In this document: positions 20,800 through 33,930 of the stretch, in pieces
Position numbering within the stretch: position 1 is the stretch's first letter
How the letters are laid out: each line of letters starts with the position of its first letter
NCBI RefSeq assembly: GCF_019703515.2
Contig: NC_059379.1
Location: 27,494,880 to 27,558,879, forward strand
Direction of reading: 5' to 3'
Source of the DNA: Myxocyprinus asiaticus
Taxonomy: Eukaryota; Chordata; Actinopteri; Cypriniformes; Catostomidae
DNA length: 64,000 nt
Program-made: the position numbers and the translations under genes
Notes under the pieces: model-generated
Database searches by the model: none
The model's input: only the letters and a program-made list of their open reading frames with translations
What the model was told of the DNA's origin: nothing

Positions 20800-23250
20800 A
20801 AGATGGCGCCGAGTATGGCTGCTGCGTTGCGAGCTCCGACACAACATTGCAGTTTTTTGTTTGTTTTGTTTACAGTTCTTATGTTTTTGTCTTGGATGTT
20901 GTCTGCCTTATTCTCTACGATAGACAAACACTTTTGGACATTGGTTCTGCAATTACACACCGAAAACCGAACTTAAAATTCCTCAGTGCCGACCCGCTGT
21001 TTACAAACACGCCAGCGGAGCCCTTTGTTTGGGCTGCCCAGCTGCGGAAACGCAGAAGGAAAAGGGGAAACAGAGCCGGCATTCTCATCAGAGTAAGACG
21101 TCGCCCAGTATTCTACTGGCAAATGTTCAGTCTCTGAGTAACAAGCTCAGCGAGATGAGAGCACGGATCTCTTTCCAACAAGAGACGAGGGACTGCTGCA
21201 TTATCTGCCTTACAGAAACTTGGACATCTGCGGAGATTCCAGACTCAGCCATTGAACACATGGGGTTCTCCATGCACTGAGCGGATAGAGCGAAAGAGCT
21301 CTCAGGTAAAAGCAGAGGTGGTGGTGTATGTTTTATGATCAACAAATCCTGGTGTGATCAGAGGAACGAAAGTCTTTCTGCGCTCCTGATCTGGAATTTC
21401 TTATGCTTCTGTGTCGACCATTCTGGCTACTGAGGGAATTCACAACGGTCATTATCACAGCTGTGTACATCCCCCCACAAGCCAACACAGACCGGGCACT
21501 CAAGGAACTGTATGGGAGTATAATTGAGCAGGGAACCGCGCACCCTGAGGCTGCGTTCATTGTGACCGGGGACTTTAACAAAGCCAATTTCAAATCAATC
21601 GCACCAAAATACCACCAACATATCATTTTCATCACACGAGGGGACCGGGTTTTGGACCATTGCTACTCTCCCTTCCGGGATGTCTACAAATCCCTCCTCC
21701 ATTTTGGCAAATAAGACCACTCTTCCGTTCTACTTCTGCCTGCTTACAGGCAGAAACTGAAACAGGAAGCATCCACCCTCAGAATGATCCAGTGCTGGTC
21801 AGACCAATCAGAATCTACGCTACAAGACTGTTTTGATCACGCGGACTGGGAGATGTTCCGGTCCGCCTCTGATGACGACATCGAGGTGTACGCTGATAGC
21901 GTAACGTGATTCATCAGAAAGTGCGTAAAGGATGTTGTTCCGACCAAAAAAAAATACGGATCTATCCGAACCAGAAGCCATGGATAAATAGTGATGTTCG
22001 CGCTGCACAATGATGCGCGGACCTCCGCTTTTAATTCCGGGAATGCAGAGGAGCATAAACAAGCCAGTTATGCACTCCGCAAATCTATCAGAGCAGCCAA
22101 ACGCCAGTACAGGGACAAGATTGAAGGACAGTTTAACACCACCAACTCTAGAAGCATGTGGCAGGGAATTAATATCATCACGGACTACAAAGGGAATAAA
22201 AACTCCACCATGAACACCGCTGCCTCTCTCCCGGATGAGCTAAACACTTTTTATAACACTGCCCTCGCAGAGAGAGCTCTCGCGGCCGAAGCTACAGAGG
22301 TTAGTTCACTCTCCGTCTCTGTAGCGGATGTAACCCGATCCTTCCGATGGGTGAATATCCGTAAAACCGCGGGTCCAGACGGCATTCCGGGACGCGTCAT
22401 CAGAGCGTGCGTGAACCAACTGGCTAGTGTTTTTAACTGACATTTTCAACCTTTCCCTCTCCTTGTCTGTAGTCCCCAAATGCTTCAAAATGTCCACCAT
22501 TGTGCCTGTACCAAAGCAATCAAAAATCACTTAAATGACTGGCATCCTGTTGCTCTGACACCCATCATCAGCAAATGCTTTGAGAGACTAATCAGAGATT
22601 ACATCTGCTCTGTGCTGCCTGCCTCACTGGACCCATTGCAGTTTGCTTAGCGCAACAACCGCTCCACTGATGATGCCATTGCATCTACAATACACACTGC
22701 TCTCTCCCACCTGGAAAAAAAGAACACTTATGTGAGAATGCTGTTTGTAGACTACAGCTCAGCATTCAGCACCATAGTGCCCTCAAAGCTTGATGTGAAA
22801 CTCCAGGCTCTGAGCTTAAACAGCTCGCTGTGCAGCTGGAACCTGGACTTCCTGTCAAGCAGATGCCAAGTGGTTAGAATAGGCAGCAACATCTCCTCAT
22901 CACTGACCCTCAACACTGGAGCCCCGCAGGGCTGTGTTCTCAGCCCACTCTTGTATTCCTTGTACACACATGACAGTGTGGCAACACACAGCTCCAATGC
23001 CATCATTAAGTTTGCTGATGATACGATGGTGGTAGGTCTGATCACTGACAATGATGAAACAGCCTACAGAGAGGAGGTGCACACACTCTGACACGCTGGT
23101 GTCAGGAGTACAATCTCTCCCTCAACGTCAGCAAGACCAAGGAGCTTGTGGTGGACTTCAGGAGAAAAGACCACAGAACACAGCCCCATCACCATCAATG
23201 GAGCACTGGTGGAGAGTCAGCAGCTTCAAGTTCTTCTGTGTCCACATCAA
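20800..23250 (+). mobile_element. L2/CR1-superfamily LINE, decayed ORF2
   Basis: It opens with AGATGGCGCCGAGTATGGC, a typical LINE 5' start. It then encodes fragments of an endonuclease (LLANVQSLSNKLSEMRARI, ICLTETWTSAEIPDSAIEH, VTGDFNKAN) and a reverse transcriptase ([67 protein letters not shown]). Frames shift at least four times and stops interrupt it, so it is dead. The 3' end is replaced by a SINE at 23252. The FADDT-type active site and VDFR motif are shared with the LINE at 33931. Confidence 0.85.
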
Positions 23251-23251
23251 A

Positions 23252-23562
23252 GTGGAACTCATGGTCGCTATAATATGGTTTGTTCTCGGTGGGACACGTG
23301 GTGAGTTGAGCGTGGTTGCCACGGTGGATGGCGTGAAGCCTCCACACGTGCTATGTCTCCGTGGCAACGCGCTAAACAACCCACGTGATAAGGCGTACGG
23401 GTTGAAGGTCTCAGACGCGGAGGCAACTGGGATTCATCCTCCACCACCCGGACTGAGGTGAATCACTACGCGACCACGAGGACTTAAAAGCACATTGGGA
23501 ATTGGGCATTCCAAATTGGGAGAAGAAGGGGAAAAAAACCTTCCCCCCCAAAAAAAAACAAC
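23252..23562 (+). mobile_element. tRNA-derived SINE, 5'-truncated
   Basis: It lacks the Pol III head but matches the body of the full copy at 62727. Shared blocks include CATGGTCGCTATAAT, CCTCCACACGTGCTATG and CACGTGATAAGG, and it ends CATTGGGAATTGGGCATTCC followed by an A-rich tail. It sits at the junction between two LINEs. Confidence 0.8.
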
Positions 23563-25078
23563 CTTCACAACAACAAACAAACAACTGCGGTAAGTCATAG
23601 CATCCGCTCATGTTTTTTCTTCCTGTATTGCATGCCATATGTTTGCTATAGCTTCTTCCGTCAGCAGTGAGGGATTCACATGTGATAAATGTAAGGAATT
23701 TATCAGGCTGACGGAGAAGGTTAATGACTTAAAGACACGCATCCAAATGCTAGTGGAGGTCAGTGAGAAAGAGAAGCTGGTAGACACTGTTTTGGGTGCA
23801 GATAGTACAGCGAGCAACACACATACACTTTGGTTCCGGCTGTAGAGCCCCCACAGCAGGGCATTTGAGTGACGTCACGGTGGCAGACTCGCTCAGTAAA
23901 GCGACACTACTCTCCCGTTCCTGTCGATTCTCCCCACTCAGTGATGCACCCACTGAGAATCATGTTGAAAGAGCCCTAATAATTGATGATTTTATTGTAA
24001 GAAATTCCAGCTACCATTGTTAAATGCATTTCCGGGGCTCGGGAGTCTGACATCAGATAAAATTTACAAGTGCTGGCTAATGCTAAATGTAGATTTTCTC
24101 AAATTGTTATTCATGACGGCACTAACAATGTCCGGCTTTGGCAGTCGGAGATCACTAAAGATAATGTTAAAAAGGTGTGTATACTTGCAAAAACAATGTC
24201 AGACACTGTAACATGCTCTGGCCACCTCCCTGCTCATCGTGGTGACGAGTTTATAGTAGATTAGCGTCACTGAATGGCTGGATGTCTGAGTGGTGTCACA
24301 GAGAATAGCATAGGATTTACAGACAATTGGAAGAGTTTTTGGGGTATACTTGACTTGCTAAAGAGAGACGGACTCCATCCCTCCTGGGAAGGTGCTGCTC
24401 TCCTCTCTAGTAATTTGGCTCATAGTCTTAATAGTGATAGTATTTGACTAACTGGGGCCCAGGTCAGGAAGCAGACAAACTGGTTAATCCGAATGTCTGC
24501 TAGATGCCTTGAGACATCACACAGATCACATAAACTACAACACAGAGACTGTATCGCCTAGATATCATATAGAAACTGTGTCTGTTCCCCAAACTACCAA
24601 ACACAAACCCCTCACTAAATCATTTAGAAAAAATGTGATTAAGATCAAACTTTAAAAAAAAAACAAGATAAACATCATATAAAAGGTTGGGCTACTCAAC
24701 ATTAGATCTCTTTCTACCAAAACTAACTGTAAATGAAATTATTACAGATTATAGTTTGGATGTGCTCTGTTTGACTGAAACCTGGCTTAAACCAGATGAA
24801 TATATTAGTTTAAATGAATTTACTCACATAAGCCTCATCTGAAGGGTCGAGGAAGAGGTGTTGCTACAATTTACAGTGAAGTTTTTGGTGTTACTCAGTG
24901 GTCAGGATATAAGTTTAAGTCTTTTGAACTAATATTGCTTAATGTGACACCGTCAGATATAAATAAAAAATCTCTGTCGTCTTTTGCCCTTGCTACAGTA
25001 TATAGATCACCTGGGCGGTACTCAGATTTCCTTGGTGAATTTGCAAATTTTCTATCAGATCTAGTAGTTAATGTAGAT

Positions 25079-26315
25079 TAGGGCTGAAATGATTAGTCGA
25101 CGTTATCGACAACGTAGACAACAAAGAATTGTCAACAAAAATTTTTGTTGGCAAATAGTCATTTGATCTCATTTAATGTAACATGAGATCCCATTAAACT
25201 CTAATGATGGCGCACAAAAGCAGCACTGCAGCTCGCGCCTGACTGAGGAGAGGAAGAATTACACAGCTCACAGTCCAGGTGCACTCTAAACTTTCCAAAC
25301 AGCTTCTGGTGATGTAGATCACAAAGTATGTGGGAATTATAATGCAAAAATACAAAATAAGTAAATACAGAAGCACTCTCGTTATGGAATAAGTGGAGCT
25401 GGAGCTCTTTAAAGGAAACACCCCGGTGTTGCATCTTAAATGCAGTTATATTTAATGCGTTATAGCTTTAATAAAGTTCAAATAATACGGAAGCAGATTA
25501 TGTAAATAACTACAAACTCCGAAACTGGCATTTCTCTGTGCAGTCAACGCCTCTTCTATGAGTTGCGCGAATGTCTCGATCTAAGGGGGAGAGATTGAAA
25601 CTGCACCCGGCTGAGGCACACTCTGTCACAGGGATGCTCATCCCTTGAGCATGCGCGCTTAATGCAGCTAGATTATAACATGATGGCCCACGACTTATTG
25701 AATCATAATATATGTCACTGTGCATTTCTTATCGTGAAGTACATTGGCAATACGCAGCTTTCTTAATACGAAAGAGTTTGTTTTTTTGTGAGTTAAAGAT
25801 GGATTGAAGTGAAAAGAAAGGTGAGAGAGGTAGTCTTCGCCTCATTATACACTGCAACAAAATAAGTTTTTGATTGTTTTTGTTTTGGCTTGTTTTCAAA
25901 TATAAATATCTAAAACTCCTTTAAAACAAGGTACATTTTCTTTAGCAGCTATGCTGCAGAAGAAAATATTGTTATCTGAAAATGTTGAATATAATATAAA
26001 AAATACAAATATTTTAAAATATCTAAAAATCCTTTAAAAAAGAAGCATTCACCTGAGAAGCAGCATATAAGATATTTAGACTTGCTTTTAGAGAATAGAT
26101 CTTGAATACAAGTATATTTTGTCTTTACTGCACTCGCAGAAGTATAACCAAGTGAAAAAATACACTTTTATTTAAGATGTTTAAAAGATGATTAAGTCGG
26201 TGCACAAGCTGAATAATCGGTTAAGAGCTAATGATTAATCGTTGCAACAATAGCAGAATACTCTAATAATCATTAGAGTAATCGATTATCAAAATAATCG
26301 TTAGTTGCAGCCCTA
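25079..26315. mobile_element. Non-autonomous hAT-like element inside the CR1-like LINE
   Basis: Ends are TAGGGCTGAAATGATTAG and GTTAGTTGCAGCCCTA. Flanks ATGTAGAT (25071-25078) and ATGTATAT (26316-26323) are a near-perfect 8-bp duplication. It splits the LINE endonuclease frame between a DLVVNVD segment and ALIVGDFNIH, which become contiguous if it is removed. Its termini resemble the TAGGGCT ends of the copies at 2796, 17531 and 31459. Confidence 0.85.
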
Positions 26316-27185
26316 ATGTATATAGAGCTTTAATTGTTGGTGACTTCAACATTCACATAGATAATGAAAATGACACATTGGGATTAGCATTTATCAATAT
26401 TCTCAACTCTCTTGGAGTCAGACAAAATGACCAAATCATCACCATAATCATATGCTAGATTTAATTCTGTCATATGGAGTTGATGTTGATACTATAGAAA
26501 TTCTACTGCAGAGCAATGACATCTCAGATCATTACCTCGTCTCTTGTTTGCTGCGATCAGCTAATGTCACAATCTACACCACGCTATCGTTCAGGTAGAA
26601 CTTTTCTTTCAACCACTAAAGTTAGCTTCACTAATAATCTTCCAGAATTGTCTCACATACTCAGTAAGCCAAAAAGTCTAGTAGAACTTGATGTAATAAC
26701 AGAAAATATAAATACAGCCTTCTCTAGCACTTTTAATAGTGTCACCACACTTCGATTAAAGAAAATACTCATGCTCTCATGAGAGCAGCTCAGAAAATGG
26801 AGTGCAAGTGGAAGAATACAAAATTAGAGGTATTTGGCGGTGCATGGAAGGATAGTGTCTGTAGCTACGGACAGGCACTAAAAGCTGCCAGGTCAGCATA
26901 TTTTAACAAACTCATAGAAAATAACCACAACAATCCAAGGTGTTTATTCAGTACTGTGGCTAAATTGGTTAGGAATAAAGCATCGACTGAACCAGATATT
27001 CCAATGCAGCACAATAGTAATGACTTCATGAATTTCTTTGCTGATCAAATTGAAATAATCAGAAATAAAATTGGAACTATGCAATCAACTGTCACAGCAC
27101 CTCAGAAAACAGTGTCTCATAATTTTCCTCACGAGTAACTTCAATCCTTCGCTGTCATATGTCATGAAGAGCTAACAAAACTTAA

Positions 27186-27640
27186 CAAAAAATCTGGTAG
27201 CTCAGCGAGTATTGACACTGACTACCACCCCTGGAGTCATGAGTTCAAATCCAGAGTGTGCTGAGTGACTCCAGCCAGGTCTCTTAAGCAAATAAATTGG
27301 CCCGGTTGCTAGGGAGGGTAGAGTCACATAGGGTAACCCCCTCGTGGTCACTATAATGTGTGGTTCTCGCTCTCGGTGGGGCACGTGGTGAGTTGTGTGT
27401 GGATGCCGCGGAGAATAGCATGGGCCTCCACACGCGCTACGTTTCCGTGGTAATGTGCTCAACAAGCCACGTGATACGATGCGCAGACTGATGGTCTCAG
27501 ATGCGGAGGCAACTGAGATTTGTCCTCCACCACCCGGATTGAGGCGAGTCACTACGCAACCACGAGGACTTAGAGCGTATTGGGAATTGGGCATTCCAAA
27601 TTGGGGAGAAAAGGGGAGAGAAAAGAAAAAAAAAAAATCG
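27186..27640 (+). mobile_element. tRNA-derived SINE inside the CR1-like LINE
   Basis: The head TAGCTCAGCGAGTATTGACA resembles a Pol III A box and GAGTTCAAATCC a B box. The body follows the copy at 62727 and it ends GGGCATTCCAAATTGGGGAG plus an A-rich tail. It interrupts ORF2 between LTKLNKKSGSS and the TKLLKEVFPAISEPL segment. Confidence 0.85.
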
Positions 27641-29359
27641 AAAGCCACAACATGTACCAATACCAACTAAGCTCTTAAAAGAGGTATTCCCTGCAATCTC
27701 AGAACCTCTTCCTTTTTCTTTTTTTTCTCCCCTCCCCTTTTTCATGATCAGGAATCATGGAATAAGTTTCCACTGTTATGCCAACGATATCCAACTTTAC
27801 ATTTCTTCTATACCCAATGAAAATTCACAATTCTCCAAATTAGCAGAGTGTATCAATGAAATCAAAGATTGGATGGCCAGAAATTTCCTTCTACTCAATT
27901 CTGACAAAACAGAGGTACTAATTATTGGATCAACAACCTCTAAAAATAAGCAGCTAAAATATAATTCGACTCTCGATGGATGTACTGTTACGTCGTCTTC
28001 TACAGCCAAGAACATGGGTGTTATATTTGTACCAATCTGTCCTTTGAAAATCAAATTTCCAATGTTTGTAGAACAGCATTCTTCCACCTCAGAAATAACG
28101 CTGAGTTACGACACATGCTCTCTGTTGCTGTTGCCGAAAAATGAATTCATGCATTCATGACCTCAAGACTAGATTATTGTAATGCATTCCTGGGAGGATG
28201 TCCTGCAAGTTCAATAAATAAACTTCAATTGGCTCAAAATGCAGCTGCCAGAGTGCTGACTAGAACCAAGAAATATGATCATCTTAGCCCCATTTTATCA
28301 TTGTTACATTGGCTACCTGTTAAATTTCATATTAATTTAAAAATTCTGTTAACTACATACAAAGGTTTGAATGGTCCAGCTCCACAGTCTTAAGTGACCT
28401 TCTGACACGCTATATTCCATCACGTTCATTACGATCACAAAATTCTGGCTTGTTAATAGTTCCTAGAATATCAAAATCCACAATCTAAGTCTAGACTAAA
28501 GACTCGTCTATCTAGCCAGGCATACACCTAATTTATCCTTCAACTCACAATTAGGCTGCTTTAGTTAGGTCTGCCGGAACCAGAAATCTATCATGATCTA
28601 TAACTCTGCATAAAATTGAATAGCATCTATGCTAATATTATTTTATTTGTTTCTGTGTCTCAACCTCGGGATTCACTGCAACGCACCTCATTGATCTCTG
28701 TCTGCATCACCTTTGTCTATTGATGGACTACACTCATATAATGGAATACATAGATTATCATTTAACTACCAACAAAAGCCTTTATCAGCCAGCTAACAAA
28801 GGACAATGCATCTATGTGAACTTCTGCAGCTAATCCAGGATGGACTTCAAAAGACATTAGTCATTAATCTTACAGTTCATACATTTATTTTATTTATTTT
28901 TAAACACTGGACCTTAACACTTACTTAGTTTACTCATTTTAAACCATGACCTGCACTGCACATAAATAACTAATATTGGTATTATAATCATGCTGGTTAG
29001 CCAAAGGGGAACTGGCCCCCACAGTGAGCCTAGATTCTCCCAAGGTTATTCTTCTCCATTAACCAACATCTTATGGAGTTTTGTGTTCCTTGCCTCAGTC
29101 ACCTTCAGTTTGCTCACAGGGGTTCTAAATAGTGATGGTGACCTTACCAACAAGCTTACGTCATCCCTCTCATGAGCACACATCACAGAGATGTACGGAA
29201 GTGAACATTTGTAGTTAAAAAGTATATAAGTATCGTTTTGTTTCTAAAAATAATCAGTCGTTTGCGTTCAGAACTTTATTTGTCGACTGGAGTCGTGTGG
29301 ATTATTTTGATGCACCCTAAATATGCATTTTGGACCATCAAAAATTCTGTTTAGATGAA

Positions 29360-29433
29360 GAAAGAAACTCTTGGATGGCCTGAGGGTGAGTAAATTATCA
29401 GCAAATTTTCACTTTTGGGTGAACTATTCGTTT
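29360..29433. repeat. End fragment of a common cyprinid repeat
   Basis: GAGGGTGAGTAAATTATCAG followed by TTTTGGGTGAACTATTCGTT is a widespread cyprinid repeat terminus, recognised from recall. The matching opposite end was not found. Confidence 0.45.
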
Positions 29434-30455
29434 AAAGGTGTTATATGTAAGATTGACAACAAGCTTTTGAAATGGGTACTGTAGTCCAAATTCAAAATAT
29501 TGGAGATTTGTCTGCCCCGCCCCAGACTCGAAGTTCATGCGAGTTGCCACATTCATTGATTCAGTCACAAAATACAATAAACTCTCCTAAAAATGATGCA
29601 AGGTTTACATTAGATTAGATAGATAAAAACTGTAGCAAGTAGCTAGGGATGGGCATGAGTAACATTACTCGCTTTGGACGTCAGTATTCATTAAACGTAT
29701 AGAGCAATCACATTCGTAAATTGATTCGATTTTGAGTCAAGCTTGTGGTCGTATTTTTCTGTCACGCTGGTTGTTGCCGAGGTAGTAAATGGCCGTGGCC
29801 CGTCCGCTCCGTCGCATTAGTTGGGATCACTTTACCGGCTGCATTGAAACCAGGCTGCACATGAAACACAGAGGATGAATGAGAGTACTCAAATGTTGAA
29901 TTTACTCAAAATGTCCATCCACACTAGCAGCCAAGATAAATTAGATAGCTAATTTTAGGTGACGCTCAATGCTTACCTGTTAAGGAGAAAATTAGCCAAC
30001 TCAGCATCCGTTTTAAAGGATTTCTGGGCTTTAAGCTGTCTCCATCTTCCAAAGGTATCTCCAATATTCATCCTTGTTTTACTATTACTCACAGTGGTAT
30101 TTAGATGGATGGCGAGGCTTTTTAGGTCAGGTGGAATTTGTTATCTCTGATCCAGTTCGTTTGCTGGCTTCCATGGCTGCAGCACGCAGTGTTATTTGCC
30201 TGCAAACTTGTTCAAATCTGGAAACCCGGCAGTGTCGAAATAAAATAGGTGAGTGTGCAGTGGGCGGGATCACACAGGCCAAAACATAAACAAAAATTCC
30301 AGTCTGGAATGGAAATTTCAAAGTAGAATATACTAGCTGTAGCATTGTTATCGGAGAAGCCAGTATTTCAACTTAGCATGTTTCCTAATTCTCTAATGAC
30401 ATATTATGGTCATTTAATGATTTAGTACAGTAAACATATTAAATATAGCACCTTT
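29434..30455. mobile_element. MITE-like element with AAAGGTGCTATAT ends
   Basis: The left end AAAGGTGTTATATGTAAG and the right end, inverted, AAAGGTGCTATATTTAAT are about 80% identical. There is no coding content. Borders are approximate and the target duplication was not resolved. Confidence 0.5.
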
Positions 30456-31458
30456 ATTTTTGTATTAAAACATTTTGCCTCAGACAATGCAAGTAAACTT
30501 TGGTAAGATTAAAATAGTAAACCTACAATAAAACTGTAAACTAAAAACACAAATGTAGATCTGCAATGATAATTTCATCGCTGACTGCGATCATCTGATC
30601 TAACCACAATTATTTGAGATAAACGTGATTATTTTCCACTTTAAGATGTAATCACATTTTACTTTCCGAATAAAGAATTTTTAGCGACTATAGATATGCC
30701 ATGAACCCCATGGTTTATAAATGTTTCATTTTCCATTGCATTACGTGAGCACTCCAAATAAACTCATTACGACACGCACCGTGGACCGCACTCAGGGTAG
30801 CTCCTGAAGAGGGCGTGAAGATTATGCAATGAACATGTGCTGTGTGCAGTCCCGCAAAAGTTTAGACAAGATTTTAGTGAACGCAAAGCACTCTGCTCCA
30901 CTAATTTAACATTCGTGTAATGGTAAATGGTCTTGGTCATGTGGGTTCAGACACGCAGTGTTAATGACATGCAGTAACACAGAGGAGGAGACACCCACTT
31001 ACTCTTTTTACTGTGAAGATGTTAGAATGGCAGCTGTGCAGCTGGATATGCCTCGACTGCATAAAGCTTTTGGAGCATTCATTTGCTGCTGTCCATCATG
31101 GAGAAGAGCGATCAGATTACCCTTAGATTCATGTTTTTTTGTGAAAAAATTTAGTTAACTATACAAATTTGCAAGTACCGCAAATAATGTGGAGAGTGAG
31201 TGAGTGAGTGAACAAGCAGGTGTAAGGGCAAGGTCAGCGTGTATCAGTCCATGACAGCAGTCCATCATATCAAACAGTTCTCCAATATAAAAACTGTACA
31301 ATCAGACAATCAGATACAGACAACCATTTCTATTAACTACAAAATGGAAAGTCACTGCACAAACCCAACCAATGGAATCACTTCAGTTATGCCAGATTGT
31401 TGAAATACTGGGAACACAATTTTTTAATCCTCAGGACACTAAATAAACTGATGGCATT
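30456..31458. other. Intron 2, no gene recognised
   Basis: AT-rich, with a short GAGT repeat at about 31196-31212. No exon or complete repeat was identified. Confidence 0.45.
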
Positions 31459-32695
31459 TAGGGCTGGGAGATAGGACGATTTTATCGATATCAACGATGT
31501 CTTACAAAGATCCCGATGTCGATTGCGACACTCATTGACAGATAATGATCGACAACATAGGGAAATGGCAAAACCATGGATATGGGAAGTCAGCAAATAT
31601 ATTAAATAGTAGCCCAGGGTGTGAAATTAACACCCACCAAATGCAACAAGGCTGAATCCAGTTCAAATGTATTTCATGCATGGGTAATTTTTCTCATCTA
31701 ACCGCAACAGGCGGGTGACCTATAAGACGTTTCAGAGTGACACATGACAAGAAATGCTGTTAGACACAAAGATATGTGCTTGAAGAAACACACTTTATTA
31801 TATTTTTAAGACCAGACAAAATAAAAGCCATCAATGCCCGTGTCTGATTCATTGTTTGTTCAGAGGCGTGCAGCGTGAGCCTGTCTCATGGAACAATGAA
31901 ACATGGAACAGTTTTCACTCTTTTTCTCTGTTTCATTTATCTGAAAACTGTTTGCAAGAATAATGTCATCTATGAGAATGCTGCAAATTATCTCCGATAA
32001 TCTCAGGAGGTGCTGTGAGTTTAGTTTTCTTTATTTCCACGTGGTTAGCATGCATTGTGAACGCAACTCTGCAGGTTCAGTAATATAAATCTTTGTATTA
32101 AAGAAACAAAGATGAAAGTGATTAAATCAAAGTAACGCAAGACACGTTCACCTTGAACCTACAATTGAGTTTTATTTTCTTTTCTTTAGGCAGCATTAAC
32201 AGTATTACCAAAACGCAATACAAACACAAATTCGATAAGAACACAGATTTGGCAGCTTTATTTTGGGAACACAAGGGGATCTATTAGGTTTTATTATTAT
32301 GATTATTATTATCTTTACGTTTATAATTGTCTTTAGTTCTTAATCTGTAGGATATTAGTAATTTTCCACCTGTTGTTGTTGACGGATGCTTGCATGATGG
32401 CAAATGGAGCCGTTGGAGATGGTAAATATTTGGCTTTAGGGAGGTGGTTAAATAAGATATTTTGATAACCATTATTTTATTGCTTTTTTCGTTATTTTGC
32501 AATTTGCAATTTGAATTTAGAAATGTCTTTTGTTTGTTAGTCGTGTTTCAATAAATTAATAAAATTTTTAAAGCAAAATCAAGAAAGCAAAAAAATTCAC
32601 CGACCCTCAGCAGGGGGGTTGACGATATAATCGTATATCATGATATTTTTAAGGCTATTATCGATAAAATTATTTTTACATATTGCCTAGCCCTA
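31459..32695. mobile_element. Non-autonomous hAT-like element, copy B (inverted relative to copy A)
   Basis: Begins TAGGGCTGGGAGATAGGACG and ends ATTGCCTAGCCCTA. Flanks ATGGCATT and AAGGCATT differ at one of eight bases. Read in reverse complement it aligns with 17531-18732 over its whole length; for example it carries the same TAATCTGTAGGATATTAGTA block. About 1.2 kb, no transposase. Confidence 0.8.
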
Positions 32696-33061
32696 AAGGC
32701 ATTGACTAGATATACACATTTGCCTGGAGCATTTACGTAATGTGCCGCCCACCTGAAGTGGAATTTGTCAGTAAACACAGTCATCCACCTATCATGTGGG
32801 GGAGTTCAGCAGCCCTTAAACTGTAATCCAGTTCAGCCCCATTCTCAGTAAAACACCCAGAGATCAACAGACTCGCTAACCATTGACTGAGTGACTCTCT
32901 GGCTGGATGAAGTGTTGAACCATGGGAGAAAGTGACCCGGTGTTCAAGAGAATGAAGAGTCTGCCTCTTTTATAGGAAAGGCTTGACCTCCTAAAGACAA
33001 TAACCATTATCAAAGGAAAATGAGAGGGGTTTTTAGGTGTCAAAGCAAAGTGATGACTTAC
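32696..33061. other. Intron 2 adjoining spag9 exon 2
   Basis: Nothing recognised; probably unique intronic sequence. Confidence 0.4.
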
Positions 33062-33182
33062 TTTGGTCTGCATAGTTCTTGGACTTCAGCTCCATCTGTC
33101 TGGTCTGGGCCTCCAGTAGCAGCACACGGTTCTGCAGATCTTTCTTATCCTGCTCTTGAGAGTCCTCATACTCAATATATCT
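33062..33182 (-). CDS. spag9: spag9 exon 2
   Basis: This 121-bp exon encodes [40 protein letters not shown] and one base of the next codon (phase 1). The acceptor is TTCTAG and the donor GTAAGT. The EYEDSQEQ...KKDLQ pattern and KNYADQ ending are typical of JIP3/JIP4, just after the RH1 domain, where the helix continues as a coiled coil. It is isolated by introns of about 14 and 20 kb. Confidence 0.95.
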
Positions 33183-33581
33183 CTAGAAGATACAGATAGA
33201 GAAGTTTTACACTGCTACACATAATTGAAAAACCATACATCTGAATAAAAATAGTATGGCAGGGCTATTTTTAATATCCATTTAATATGTATTCATAATT
33301 GTGTTTAATTTTGGGTATGCAACCACTGTTATGGCACAAAGCCAATTAACTCACTCTGATGGTAGCAAAGACAGCTTAAATAAGGCTGATCCTAACAGAC
33401 ATGCAGCATGGCGGTTGTATATGCTGGTTGAGGTTTAGAATACGAACAGCTGCCTGAGAGTTAAAACACATCTGATCGGAGAGCCAGTGACTCCGTGCAG
33501 GCGTTTGACAGGCTTACTTATTTCTGCTTTACTCTCTCATATGCCAAAGATGAACAGGCTGGTAGTGGTAGTGTGTGTGTG

Positions 33582-33622
<41 letters not shown>

Positions 33623-33930
33623 GTGTAGGGGAGGGCTAGCAAGCCACAGAGCAGCTGAAAGGATTTCCCCTCCTTCCAGACTTCAAACACACACCGTGCC
33701 CTCACCTCTATTGTTAGATGTTACCCAAGCCCTCCAGCTACATGGGTGCCAAAAATACTGATAGCTGCAGCAAATGCCATTGTTTGTTTGTGCCCGTGTG
33801 TTTGTGAATTGACGGACAAGCCAGGAGTATTAAAGGTGCAGCAAGTGGTTTTACAGCTAAAGAAATTAATAGCACTTTTGACAAATATATGATGTTCAAA
33901 ATATATTTTATATATATGATACAGCATTTC
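33183..33930. other. Intron 1, left edge, with a TG microsatellite
   Basis: No gene; the (TG)n tract is at about 33569-33622. Confidence 0.5.
33569..33622. repeat. (TG)n microsatellite
   Basis: About 25 TG units with one TTG interruption. Confidence 0.95.

Larger units (their letters stand above)
23580..29150 (+). mobile_element. CR1-like LINE with esterase-type ORF1, heavily interrupted
   Basis: ORF1 remnants include a Cys-rich coiled segment (GFTCDKCKEFIRLTEKVNDL). They also include SGNH-hydrolase-like strings (IHDGTNNVRLWQSEI; LKRDGLHPSWEGAALL), the esterase domain of CR1/L2 ORF1. ORF2 fragments follow: endonuclease (FALATVYRSPGRYSDFLGEF, ALIVGDFNIHIDNEND), a reverse-transcriptase tail (GISFHCYANDIQLYISS, with the usual YADD changed to YAND) and the C-terminal block LLHWLPVKFHINLKILL. 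The reverse-transcriptase core is deleted near 27710. A hAT-like element and a SINE are inserted. The 3' UTR runs to about 29150. Confidence 0.82.

Noticed and set aside
22732..23091. Reverse transcriptase as part of a retron-like or other novel defence or diversity system
   Set aside because: Endonuclease and reverse-transcriptase motif order is that of eukaryotic L2/CR1 LINEs, and the genomic setting is vertebrate.
27202..27666. 154-codon minus-strand open frame
   Set aside because: It is antisense to the SINE at 27186 and similar frames appear in other SINE copies (for example 59219-59563), so it is not a gene.
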